From: Candidatus Blackburnbacteria bacterium RIFCSPHIGHO2_01_FULL_43_15b
GTDB lineage: Bacteria; Patescibacteriota; Microgenomatia; UBA8517; UBA10165
Assembly (NCBI GenBank): GCA_001816385.1
Contig: MHBW01000009.1
Location: forward strand, 1 to 34,388
Direction: 5' to 3'
DNA: 34,388 nucleotides
How positions within the stretch are numbered: position 1 is the first letter of the stretch; each line of letters begins with the position of its first letter. A program made the translations under genes and the position numbers. The notes beneath the pieces were generated by a model. The model saw only the letters and a program-made list of their open reading frames with translations. It was not told the DNA's origin and ran no database searches. Positions 8,518 through 18,000 of the stretch are shown here, piece after piece.

Positions 8518-9572
8518 TAATACAACGGAAGATACTGCTTTATATTCTCCGGTGTCAAGGCCACCTGTCTGATTTTTCCTTCCACATACTCTCTGGCAAT
8601 TTTGCGAACCACACCTTCAACAGTTCTTTCCAAAGTCCTCATCCCAGCATCATACCCCAAGGGGCGAACAATCATTGGCCACACTTCGTCCTGGAATACC
8701 AGGACTTCGCGTGGCAGGCCACTTTCCCCCAACACACGGGGCAACATATAGCTTTTTGCAACCTGAATTTTCTCCTCATCGGTGTAGGAAGGCATGTGTA
8801 TTACCTCTAACCTATCCAAAACGGCCGTGGCGATATTTGTTGTATTGTTGGCTGTGGCAATAAACATGACCTCTGAAAGGTTGAAAGGATAATCAACGTA
8901 ATAATCCAAGAAGGCGCTATTTTGATCAGGGTCCAAAAGCTCAACTAAAACTCCCATTATTGACGACCGGCCTTCTTCTGCAACACGATCAATTTCGTCC
9001 AGCAGAATAACAGGGTTTTTTGTGCCAACTTTTCGCAAGGCCTTAATAATTTGTCCTGGCTCGGCCTCAGGATGAACTCGAGACTGGCCGCGCAAATCTA
9101 AAGGTCCTCCCATTCCCCCAAAAGGAACTCTTGCAATTTTCCTGCCTAATGCTTCGGCAATTGAGTAAGCAACTGTTGTTTTGCCTGTACCCACAAGCCC
9201 CACAAAACATAAAATCGGTGCTCGAGACAGTCTTTTATTTTCCAACCCTTTTTGTTGGTTTAATTTCATTACCGAAATAAACTCCAATACTCTGTCTTTA
9301 ATATCCCCTAAACCAAAATGGTTTTTATCCAAAGCTGCCTTTGCGTGTTCCAAATCCAAAATATCTCCAGAATGTTTATCCCAAGGGAGAGTCGTTATCC
9401 AGTCAATATAATTTCCCAAATGCTCAAGCTCGTCAAAAACTGCGCTTGAATCAACTCGGGACAAGCGCTCCAGACGAGCCTTCGCGCGGTCTCTTAACTC
9501 CTGAGGAACCGGAGTTGAAGTGAGTTTTTGGGCAATCGCGGCAACTTGTTGAATAACATTCTGAGCAGCCAT
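8517..9572 (-). CDS. Lon-type AAA+ ATPase module without S16 protease domain
   Basis: ELEHLGNYIDWITTLPWDK, GLVGTGKTTVAYSIAEALGRKIARVPFGG, LLDEIDRV, GYDAGMRTLERTVEGVVRKIA, then stop; ATG 9572 (MAAQNV) preferred to the upstream start at 9641. Confidence 0.88.
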   Translation of the reverse strand: MAAQNVIQQVAAIAQKLTSTPVPQELRDRAKARLERLSRVDSSAVFDELEHLGNYIDWITTLPWDKHSGDILDLEHAKAALDKNHFGLGDIKDRVLEFISVMKLNQQKGLENKRLSRAPILCFVGLVGTGKTTVAYSIAEALGRKIARVPFGGMGGPLDLRGQSRVHPEAEPGQIIKALRKVGTKNPVILLDEIDRVAEEGRSSIMGVLVELLDPDQNSAFLDYYVDYPFNLSEVMFIATANNTTNIATAVLDRLEVIHMPSYTDEEKIQVAKSYMLPRVLGESGLPREVLVFQDEVWPMIVRPLGYDAGMRTLERTVEGVVRKIAREYVEGKIRQVALTPENIKQYLPLY

Positions 9573-9665
9573 TATACTTTTTAGTATATCAGAACCCTGT
9601 TCCCATTTTGCCAGTTGACAAAAGGTATAAGCTTTGCCCAATAATAGGTTGCCCTCTTTAACAAC

Positions 9666-12146
9666 ATGACATTAAAGACCCTCGCCCAAGGTCTGGTGTT
9701 CGTCGCAATTACCGCGATCGTTTTCTTTCGGCCTCAAGAAGCCTTGGCAATAGACAACCCTTCTTCTTATTATGACTGGAATTCTTATCAACCCCAAGAA
9801 AAAGTCTTGGGCACAGAAGTGCGTGCCCAGGAAGAAGCCAACCCTACAGAAGATATAAAAGGCCAAGAAGCACAAGAGGATCATAAAAAGTATAAGCAGC
9901 ATGATTACTTCTTGGATTTTACTTCATCGCTGACACCTTCTAGCCCACTCTATTTTGCCAAGAAGTTTGAGGAAAACATCACACTCGCGTTCACTTTTAA
10001 TGGCCAAAGAAAAGAAGAATTGAGGGTAGAGATTGCCGGCGAGAGATTGGAGGAAATCGAGAAAGCAACCGCGGACGGCAAAATAAGCGCTGTCGAAAGT
10101 GCAACCAACTCTTACCAGACGACAGTAAACAAGCTTGCAGAAGAGTTAAGTGATTTGAAGGCGGGCGGTAGTGATATTACTAACTTATCCACCTCAATTG
10201 ACGAAGAAATAAGCAAGCACAAGTTGATTTTGGATGAAGTTGCTATGCAGCTGCCGGAAAACGCTGAAGATTCTCTCAAAGAAGCCATCGTGGCAAGCGA
10301 AAAGGCAATTGATGCTGTCGCAGACGTACAAGGAAAACCTGCGGTTCCTGAGGAGGTAGCAGAACGACTTCAAGCTCTGAAGGCGGTGGGCATTTTAAGC
10401 CAAGAGGAAGTGGCAAAGCTTGTGGGCGCTGCAACAAGGCAGCAAGCCCGTGAAGAAATGCGAAAATATGTTGAAGAAAGTCTAATCCCCGAGTCTGATT
10501 TTATAAAATTTGACCAAACCGCAGCGGTAAAATTTCCAAGAGCGTTCTATGTAAATCTCGAAGTTAAAAAATTCAAGGAGTTAAAAACGCTTGAGACAGA
10601 GAAGCCTGATGAGCAAACATTGAATCGCGTCCAACAGTTTGCCAAGGAATACAAACCCGGAGAAAGTGTTCCGCCAGATATCAGACGGTGGTGGGTACCC
10701 ATGGTCAGGCTTGAGGAACTACAAAATACAATAAGGCCCGATCTTATCCCTCAAAACTTTTTAAGAAACCGCCCCGAGGAATACCAAAAATACCAGGAAG
10801 TAGTTGAAAGAGTAAAGCCAAAGAAAGAGGACTTGGAATATGTAAATAAAATGATACAGCAAAATCCCAATCTTCTTAACGACCCTTCATATGCTCGAAT
10901 CAAGGCTTTGGCAGACAAATTCGGCTCCACAGAAGGAGGAGTTCAGGATAACAGTGGCAGGGCGGTAGAGTACTGCGGCACAGATTCCCACTGGGTCAAT
11001 ATTCCATACATGCCTCAGGGAGGATATTGTGTACCCAACTACGACTTTCCTGCACCAGGAAATGGTTCTGAAAAAGCATGTCCTTCAGGCTATCACAAGC
11101 CCTTCCCCGGAGCCGCTTGTTATTCGGATAACCCTAATCAAAGCCGTGGAGGTATTAGTACAGCTCCAGGAACTTGCCCGGCCGGATATAACTGGGTTAC
11201 CGGTTCCAGGGGGAGCGATGATGGCTATTGTGCTCCCAAAGCAATAACTGATGGAGGAGGATTCCCAAGTCCCATTTATACTGTTGGTTACTGTCTACCA
11301 GGTCAGACTTTTGTTGACGGAAAATGCGAAACATATAATTCACCGCCTAAGGAAGGTTGTACGTCCGGCAGATGGTGGAATGGGAGTCAGTGTATTCAAC
11401 AAAAAGATTGCGGCCAGGGTAGTTATCAAGACCGCAACGGAGAGTGCAAACAGTCAACCTCAAATGCAGGAGCAGGGAGAGTTTGCCCAGCACCGCCAGG
11501 CGGATGCGGATTTAATTCTCTTTGGGATTCGGTAAACTGTAGCTGCCGATCAACATTGGATCCGCGACCAGATGGAAACAGGGATCAATCTGGCACACCC
11601 GGTCGCGATCAACAGGAAGCAAACTGCAGAGCAGGCGGTGGAACTTGTGTCAGCTGGGTTAATGGCGCTTGTGGTTGTGAACGCTCATCTGGAAGCACAG
11701 GGGGAAATTCTACAGGAGGTTCCAGGTGCGGCGATGGATATGACTGGAATGGCAGTTATTGCTACCCAAGAGGAGGCTCTGGTGGAGGAGCTTATTCTAG
11801 TGGCAATTACACAGGAGGAAGCAATTACTCCGGAACCGGAAGCGGCAATTATTCAGGAGGTGGCTCGTACTCGGGTTCAGGTAGCGGAGGGTCTTATTCG
11901 GGAGGCGGTTACAGCGGTGGCAGTTATTCTGGAGGCAATTATAGCGTGGGCTCTTCAGGAAGCGGTAGTTATTCCCCACCAACTGGCTACAACCCGCCAG
12001 CAGAATCACAGCCTGTTTCTCAACCAGTACAACAGTCCGCAGCACCCGCGCCTGTAGAATCCGCACCTGCTCCACAGCCAGTACAAGAATCCGCACCTGC
12101 TCCGGCACCAGCCGAAAGCCAACCTGCACCTGCCACAACACAGTGA
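9666..12146 (+). CDS. large secreted protein: signal peptide, DUF5667-like helical domain, Cys-rich repeats, Tyr/Ser/Gly repeats, Pro/Ala-rich tail
   Basis: Signal peptide MTLKTLAQGLVFVAITAIVFFRPQEALA; SSLTPSSPLYFAKKFEENITLAFTFNGQRKEELRVEIAGERLEEIEKA; repeated C-x-G-x-W/Y-x-C units; GGSYSGGGYSGGSYSGGNYS repeats. Confidence 0.88.
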   Translation: MTLKTLAQGLVFVAITAIVFFRPQEALAIDNPSSYYDWNSYQPQEKVLGTEVRAQEEANPTEDIKGQEAQEDHKKYKQHDYFLDFTSSLTPSSPLYFAKKFEENITLAFTFNGQRKEELRVEIAGERLEEIEKATADGKISAVESATNSYQTTVNKLAEELSDLKAGGSDITNLSTSIDEEISKHKLILDEVAMQLPENAEDSLKEAIVASEKAIDAVADVQGKPAVPEEVAERLQALKAVGILSQEEVAKLVGAATRQQAREEMRKYVEESLIPESDFIKFDQTAAVKFPRAFYVNLEVKKFKELKTLETEKPDEQTLNRVQQFAKEYKPGESVPPDIRRWWVPMVRLEELQNTIRPDLIPQNFLRNRPEEYQKYQEVVERVKPKKEDLEYVNKMIQQNPNLLNDPSYARIKALADKFGSTEGGVQDNSGRAVEYCGTDSHWVNIPYMPQGGYCVPNYDFPAPGNGSEKACPSGYHKPFPGAACYSDNPNQSRGGISTAPGTCPAGYNWVTGSRGSDDGYCAPKAITDGGGFPSPIYTVGYCLPGQTFVDGKCETYNSPPKEGCTSGRWWNGSQCIQQKDCGQGSYQDRNGECKQSTSNAGAGRVCPAPPGGCGFNSLWDSVNCSCRSTLDPRPDGNRDQSGTPGRDQQEANCRAGGGTCVSWVNGACGCERSSGSTGGNSTGGSRCGDGYDWNGSYCYPRGGSGGGAYSSGNYTGGSNYSGTGSGNYSGGGSYSGSGSGGSYSGGGYSGGSYSGGNYSVGSSGSGSYSPPTGYNPPAESQPVSQPVQQSAAPAPVESAPAPQPVQESAPAPAPAESQPAPATTQ
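11770..11980 (+). repeat. low-complexity Gly/Ser/Tyr-coding tandem repeat in the secreted-protein gene
   Basis: Degenerate repeats encoding YSG/NYSGG/SYSGGG. Confidence 0.75.
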
Positions 12147-12207
12147 TGCTACAAATTTGCTTCTGCCTAAAGACCACTGGTTTGAATCCGGTCGGGGTCA
12201 CAAACCA

Positions 12208-12236
12208 TTGCAATCTGTCTAATATTCGTCTATAAT
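12208..12236 (+). promoter_or_regulatory. candidate promoter (TTGCAA-17-TATAAT) upstream of the fic-like pseudogene
   Basis: TTGCAA at 12208-12213, 17-nt spacer, TATAAT at 12231-12236. Confidence 0.6.
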
Positions 12237-12320
12237 ACGTCTACCCTCCTAAGCTTACTTTGTAGCTTTTCAGTATTATTCATACACGCTACAAAGAGCG
12301 CTTGAATCGGCGGGCACAGT

Positions 12321-13078
12321 ATGTTTAATCCTCACTATACAATTACAGATCATCTCCTGATCTAATCCTAAGGATTCAAAAGCAAGCGACCGTTGGACTA
12401 TTACCTAAATTTGAATCCGGAAAATTGAGAGAAAGACCGGTAGTTGTAAATGATCCTAGAACCAGAAAAGTTATATATTTACCTCCAGATGCAAAAGATG
12501 TAAAGATACTGGTAGAGGATCTAGATGGGTTTGTAGATAGTAGCCGAAACGAAATTGACCCCCTTATTTTAGCTGGTATCTTTCATAAACAAATGGTCAT
12601 TATCCACCCGTTTATGGATGGGAATGGCAGAACTACAAGACTTGCTACAAAAGTATTGCTTGCTGAAATGGGATTAAATACTTTTAACCTTTTCAGTTTT
12701 GAAAATTACTATAACAAAAATGTTACTAAATATTTTCAGACTGTTGGAGAATTCGGTAATTATTATGAATTAACAAGTAAAATTGATTTTACTTCATGGC
12801 TAGAATATTTTACTGAAGGAGTTATTGATGAACTGCTAAGAGTGCAGAAACTACTTCCGGAAGTTGGAATAAGTCCTGAAACCAAATTACAACTTTATCA
12901 CATAAAAATACTTAAGTTTATCCGAGAAAAAGGATTTATTGCTGACCGTGACTGCGCAAAATTAGTTGACCGTGCAAAAGCAACCAGGGCATTGGATTTT
13001 AAGAAATTAATAGATTTAGGTCTAATTGATAGGAAAGGTCAAGGTAAAGCAACCTACTATGTTTTAAAAGAGAAGTAG
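12321..13078 (+). pseudogene. Fic-family AMPylase-like gene with -1 frameshift near 12359
   Basis: Frame 1: MFNPHYTITDHLLI-stop from ATG 12321; continues in the -1 frame as DLILRIQKQATVGLLPKFESGKLRERPVVVNDP...HPFMDGNGRTTRLATKVLL. The supplied ORF starts only at TTG 12425. Confidence 0.8.
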
Positions 13079-13125
13079 CTATTGTACTTTGCTCTGTTAA
13101 AGATACTAAGCGGCTCACCAAAAAA

Positions 13126-13154
13126 TTGACCATGCCACTGAAACCTGCCACAAT
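13126..13154 (+). promoter_or_regulatory. candidate promoter (TTGACC-17-CACAAT) for the 13164 gene
   Basis: -10 element ends 9 nt before the ATG at 13164. Confidence 0.4.
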
Positions 13155-13163
13155 AAATACAAG

Positions 13164-13940
13164 ATGCAAAAGGGGTTTGCTCACCTGTCTTTCATTTTTA
13201 AAATACTTATCGGTATCGGAGTTTTGATCCTGATTTTCGTAGGAGCATCGCTTTTTTCTATCTTTTCCAGCCAAAATACACCTCCCCCACAGATTACGGC
13301 AAATTTCGTCAACTTAGATAAAGTAGAAAAGATCTCCAAGTTTAGAAGCTGCACTGGACATGTCGTCGTACCCCAAAACGAAAAAGAAAGCAAAAGAAAT
13401 ATGAAGCATTATTTGTGGGAAAAGGAAGAAAACCGTGGAGCAGATAAAGTGGTTGAGATCTACGCTCCTTTCGATGGGTATATTACATTGATTTTTTCAT
13501 TAAATGATAATGAACAGGAGTTATGGATTTCTCCCCGGCGCATGTTTGCCAATATCCCGCCAGTTGGAATGTGGAGTTTTAGCGTTGAGCATATTAAGGT
13601 TAAAGACGGGTTAAAAACCGGGGATAGAGTTAAAGCTGGTGAGTTGGTTGGTTTTACGGGATTCCTGGATGGTTATTACTCATTTGATGCGATCTATGGC
13701 AAGATCGGGCTGCCACCCAAGAAAATTGACAACTGGTTATCACCGTTTGCAGATTTGGATTCGGTATTCAATCATATGAGTGACGAAGTTTTTGCGCAGT
13801 TTCAGCAAAAAGGAGTTGTTTCAAAAAAGCAAGTGATAATTAGTAAAGAAGAAAGAGACCAAAACCCTTGTGATTACCGTGGTGAAAGACCTGAGCTTAT
13901 GGAAGTTAATTCCGATAATAGTTGGGTAGAGCTGCATTAA
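13164..13940 (+). CDS. membrane-anchored protein with M23/lipoyl-like beta domain (degenerate)
   Basis: N-terminal TM; IYAPFDGYITLIF...VEHIKVKDGLKTGDRVKAGELVGFTGF resembles the LytM/M23 or biotinyl-lipoyl core. Confidence 0.7.
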   Translation: MQKGFAHLSFIFKILIGIGVLILIFVGASLFSIFSSQNTPPPQITANFVNLDKVEKISKFRSCTGHVVVPQNEKESKRNMKHYLWEKEENRGADKVVEIYAPFDGYITLIFSLNDNEQELWISPRRMFANIPPVGMWSFSVEHIKVKDGLKTGDRVKAGELVGFTGFLDGYYSFDAIYGKIGLPPKKIDNWLSPFADLDSVFNHMSDEVFAQFQQKGVVSKKQVIISKEERDQNPCDYRGERPELMEVNSDNSWVELH

Positions 13941-13970
13941 GCGGTTCCAAACACGGGGAAGGTGGCTCAC

Positions 13971-15017
13971 CTAAAAAGATGTTGGGGTTTGATGCATTCT
14001 TTCTGTAAGCGTATGGCCATTATTAATACTATAAATTGGAAGATCCTCTTCCAGCTTTTGTCTTAAGCGATACATAAGTGCTCTTAAAGCAAATGTTTTA
14101 TCGTCTGTTTTTGAGGTATACCCGTGTTTTTCTACAATATTAATAAACATATCTTTGGGAAGTATAGAGTGTGGATGACGCATCAATGCTTCCAGGACAT
14201 CTGCTTCCAGCGTTGATAAATATTTATATGGGTTTGTTGCCGAATCTGGCACAATTGCAATTCCCCTTGCGACATCAAGAAACACTTGTTTTGGCTGTCT
14301 ATTTCTTCCAGGAATAGTAGCGCTTGCAATATGTAAATCTTTTCTTTCCTGTGGGGTTAGGCGGATAATTTGGTCAACAGCAAGATGATCTGTTAAAGAA
14401 ATACCTTCTTCAAAGGTGTGAATGAATTTGAATTTTCTTGCAGAAGCCACACCTTCTCCACTATCTCCTAATAATTGGCGAAGAACATATACTCGGGTTC
14501 TTACCATTTTTAGGTCTGTTCTCTTATTATAGCTTTCATATTTCCAGACATTTTTAATTAAATCTTCATAGTTAACTACGACACGCGGATCTTTTGCGAG
14601 AGTTTCTAGTATTTCAAATACTACATCAGGCAGTCTAACTGCCCCCTCTTCTTTTGGAAGAAGAGGGGAGGCTGCTTCTTTTCTTTTAGGATAAAGAGTA
14701 AGTTCCCCCATAGGCGTTTGTACAGTTCTTTTTTCTAGTGTTGGAGTGCCTTCCGGTTCTTTTAATACAGGTTGAGAAGTACTTGATAATTTTTCAGAGA
14801 ATCCAGTTAAAACTTCACCCAAAAACGGACCGCCAGCTTTTGCTGCTTTTTGCGCATGAAGACGAACTAATGTGCGCAGCTCTTCTGGAGTTCTAGCCAA
14901 ACTTGCCAGTGCAGCAAAATATCTTATTCCTGCTTCCTCTACCGATTCCCTAGCAAGTTCCGTATCAGTTGGTTTGTAAAGTACAGGTCTGTCCGATACT
15001 GCTGGTGGAGCTTCCAT
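13971..15017 (-). CDS. transcriptional regulator-like protein with two winged-helix (OmpR/PhoB C-terminal type) domains and no receiver
   Basis: VFEILETLAKDPRVVVNYEDLIKNVWKYESYNKRTDLKMVRTRVYVLRQLLGD and LEADVLEALMRHPHSILPKDMFINIVEKHGYTS...LRALMYRLRQKLEED. Confidence 0.75.
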   Translation of the reverse strand: MEAPPAVSDRPVLYKPTDTELARESVEEAGIRYFAALASLARTPEELRTLVRLHAQKAAKAGGPFLGEVLTGFSEKLSSTSQPVLKEPEGTPTLEKRTVQTPMGELTLYPKRKEAASPLLPKEEGAVRLPDVVFEILETLAKDPRVVVNYEDLIKNVWKYESYNKRTDLKMVRTRVYVLRQLLGDSGEGVASARKFKFIHTFEEGISLTDHLAVDQIIRLTPQERKDLHIASATIPGRNRQPKQVFLDVARGIAIVPDSATNPYKYLSTLEADVLEALMRHPHSILPKDMFINIVEKHGYTSKTDDKTFALRALMYRLRQKLEEDLPIYSINNGHTLTERMHQTPTSF

Positions 15018-15071
15018 TAAAACTATTCTAACAACCCTTTTTTGAAAAGTAAAAGGCGCTGTTTAGTATAC

Positions 15072-18000
15072 TTACAAACGTCGGCTTACTCTTTTGGCGA
15101 GGCGGGAATAAAAGCCAAAGGCTGATATGGTTGACAAAATCATTGCCGCTAAAGTTATCTGCAAGACCCGATTCTCTGGGCTTTTGGAAGAAGCAGAGAC
15201 AGGAGCAAGTTCGTTCGCTGCCGAACCCAACACACCTTCAGTAAATCCTGAAGCAGGCTGCCTAATTACACTTCCGCCAACTGTTGCAGACAGCTCATTG
15301 GAGAATTCCCCTGGCATGCAGTTATTTCCAGCTCTGACTTTAAAATAATAAGTAGTTCCGCCGGATAAGCCATTAACTACATATGAGGTTGTGTCAGGTC
15401 CACCTACATTAGGATTACCAAATTGGGGGTTGTTAGAAGAAGTTCCATAAGCTACTAAGTAATAAGCAACAGGATTTTGAGCTTTACTCCAAGTTAAAGT
15501 GACCTGGTTAGGGCCGGTAACCGTTGCTGAAAGCAAGGCTGGAGCACTGCCTGGTTTACTATCAGTACAAACAGGAGCAGAAGCGTTAGAAGGCGTGGAG
15601 GAACCGTTGCTTGAGAAAGAGTTAAAGGAATTAGAACTGGATGAAGTTGTATTAGTGTTAGTAGCAGTATTAGATGTGTTTGCGGGTGTATTACTACTAT
15701 TATTGTTATCTGTTGGGGAAGCATTGCCAGTTGTTCCCCCAGCACTAGCTACAGTTTTGGCAGCTATATAAACTGAGGCTTTTGTGGCCTGAAATGAACA
15801 TATACTATTTACCACCGCACAAGTACCAGGAGCCACAATCCCCTCACTGGTCCAATTACCAGTACCTGTTTCTGAACGCAAAACATCCAAAGTCTGGCCA
15901 TTTAAATCAGCACCAACAAATATATCTAATGTAATAGGATTGCTGAACAACAACCCCTGGTTAGGAATCCCCCACTGCAGCTTGCCATTAACCACCACCC
16001 CAATATTTATTCCTGTTAAGGAATCTATAGGAGGCACTGCTGCTGTTAAGGCAGTAATATCAATGTCTTCACCATTGGTTTTGGTAATCTCTGTCCCATC
16101 CGGTACAGTCACAGAATGTACTCCCTTGCCATCTTCCACTGAAACAACAGAGGTTCCCTGGGAAACAACTTTAGGTGTAATAGTTTGCCCGTTTGTGGAA
16201 GTAAACTTGCCTTGTCCAAAAACAGAGAAAATCCTTGGAGCAACTGTTATATTTGCTAAAACAGACAGACTGTTAGCCGGCCTAAAATTAAATGAACGGA
16301 GAAATACCTGGTGTGAAGGATGCGAAGTGTAAGTTTGATTTTGGTCAACAAAAGGCGAAGTCTGGTTAGTATGTTCATGTATATCATCCAAGGTGCCTAA
16401 CACACCATCTGGGCCAGGCTGGTTTGTTGCTCTGGTTAAGACCATAAAATTAGACTGGCTAAGCGGGTTAAAAAGCGGGTCATCCTGAGCAAGCGGGATA
16501 AATACTGTACCGCTGCCGCCTTTGTTGACTAAATCCAACCCATGATCAAAAAACTGTCCAAACAAGGTAAAGTAAGAATTAAAAGGCGCAGACAAGCCTA
16601 AATCCGGGGCAACATTAGGGATAAATAATGTATTAGTATCAGAATTTGGCAGAGTCAATCCGCCGGCAGCTAAAGCAGCAGGGTTATTAGCAGTCTGGTC
16701 AACAATCAGATTACTGATTAATCTTGGCTGTGAATCAAACACAAAACCTTTGGTTTGAGAATAAGAGGTTGGCTGACCGGATTTATTTTCTGCTTCCCTA
16801 AAAATTGGAGTGGTAAGGCGGGGGAACAAACGGTCTGCTGCGCCAAAACCTGATCGGCCTATGCCAATGTTATTAAATGAACCGTCAACTGTCCGCAAAC
16901 CCCAGGGTAAAACATCTTTGGGAATCAGGCTGGAAAAAGGCTTGCCGTTTGCATGTGCTTCAGAAATCTTAATTTGATCCAGTATAAAATCTAAATCAGA
17001 CTTGATAAGAGACAGTCCTCCCTGAACAGGCAGTCCTTGAGAAAACGTAAATGTGTTTGCAACAAGCACAGGAGCAGCCACTTTATTTGACGCAGCTAAA
17101 TCCACAGTCTGGTCAGCAAACTGCAAGCGTTCAACATTGCACAGGGTGTCTGTATCATCACTACTTCTGCCTCCTCCTCCATCTGCTCTCCTGTTATCTG
17201 TCACTGTAATCCTGCCTAAAGCATCTGGTTGGCTAATAGTGTAATCAGACAAATTACCTGAAAACACAACTGTATCAATATCATCTGCTGTTTGGGATGT
17301 TAATATTTCACGGATAATTTTTATTTGTCCAGGATTGATCTTACCCTCAAACATGGCAGCTTGAAGCTCGGTCATGCTGTCAGCACTAATATCCCCCACA
17401 CTTAAACGCACATTAAGCCAGGCATCACCGTCTATCAAATCATCACCGCCCCTGCCTTCAATAATATCACTACCTCCCCCGCCTAAAATGATGTTGCCTG
17501 AAGAAAAAGATGTCACCCCATCTCCCAACAGGCTTTGCAAACCATTAATCAAGGCAATTTGGGCAGGGTTATTTAAAGCATGGTTTAAACCAACGCTGGT
17601 GCGGTTATCGCCTCTTAAAATATCATCAAGGCTGCCTCCGGACAAGCCTTCCACCAAATCAAACCGGTCACGCAAATCATTTACTGTTGGCGGCAGCAAG
17701 CCTGTGATAAACATATCAGCATTGGCAGGCTGTGGGTCATTTTTATATATCACCCAGTCAAAACCTAACATTCCCTCATTACGTTCAATTCCCGAATCAG
17801 CCAGCATAATATCATCACCGGATTCTGCATCATAATCATCATTGCCCCCGCCTCCTATGATCACATCATTGCCAATGGTGGGTGAGCTTTGGAAAGGATC
17901 GCCATTATCACCCTGAAGCAAATCAGCCTGGTTGCCTCCTTCTATCCAATCATCCCCTTCATTGCCAAACACTGTATCAGCCCCGTCCCCTGCTATAATA

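Noticed and set aside
11572-12057. Plus-strand alternative-frame ORF in the YSG repeat region
   Set aside because: Alternative-frame reading of the repeats within the larger signal-peptide-bearing ORF.
12147-12206. Complete tRNA gene
   Set aside because: Only T-arm/3'-acceptor-like sequence is visible; no matching 5' acceptor, D-arm or convincing anticodon arm.
11797-12213. Minus-strand ORF MQWFVTPTGFKPVVF... overlapping the end of the 826-aa gene
   Set aside because: Reads through the T-arm-like sequence and antisense of low-complexity repeats; no protein-like pattern.
13941-13970. Bidirectional terminator AGGTGgctCACCT between convergent genes
   Set aside because: Stem of only 5 bp without a proper downstream U tract.
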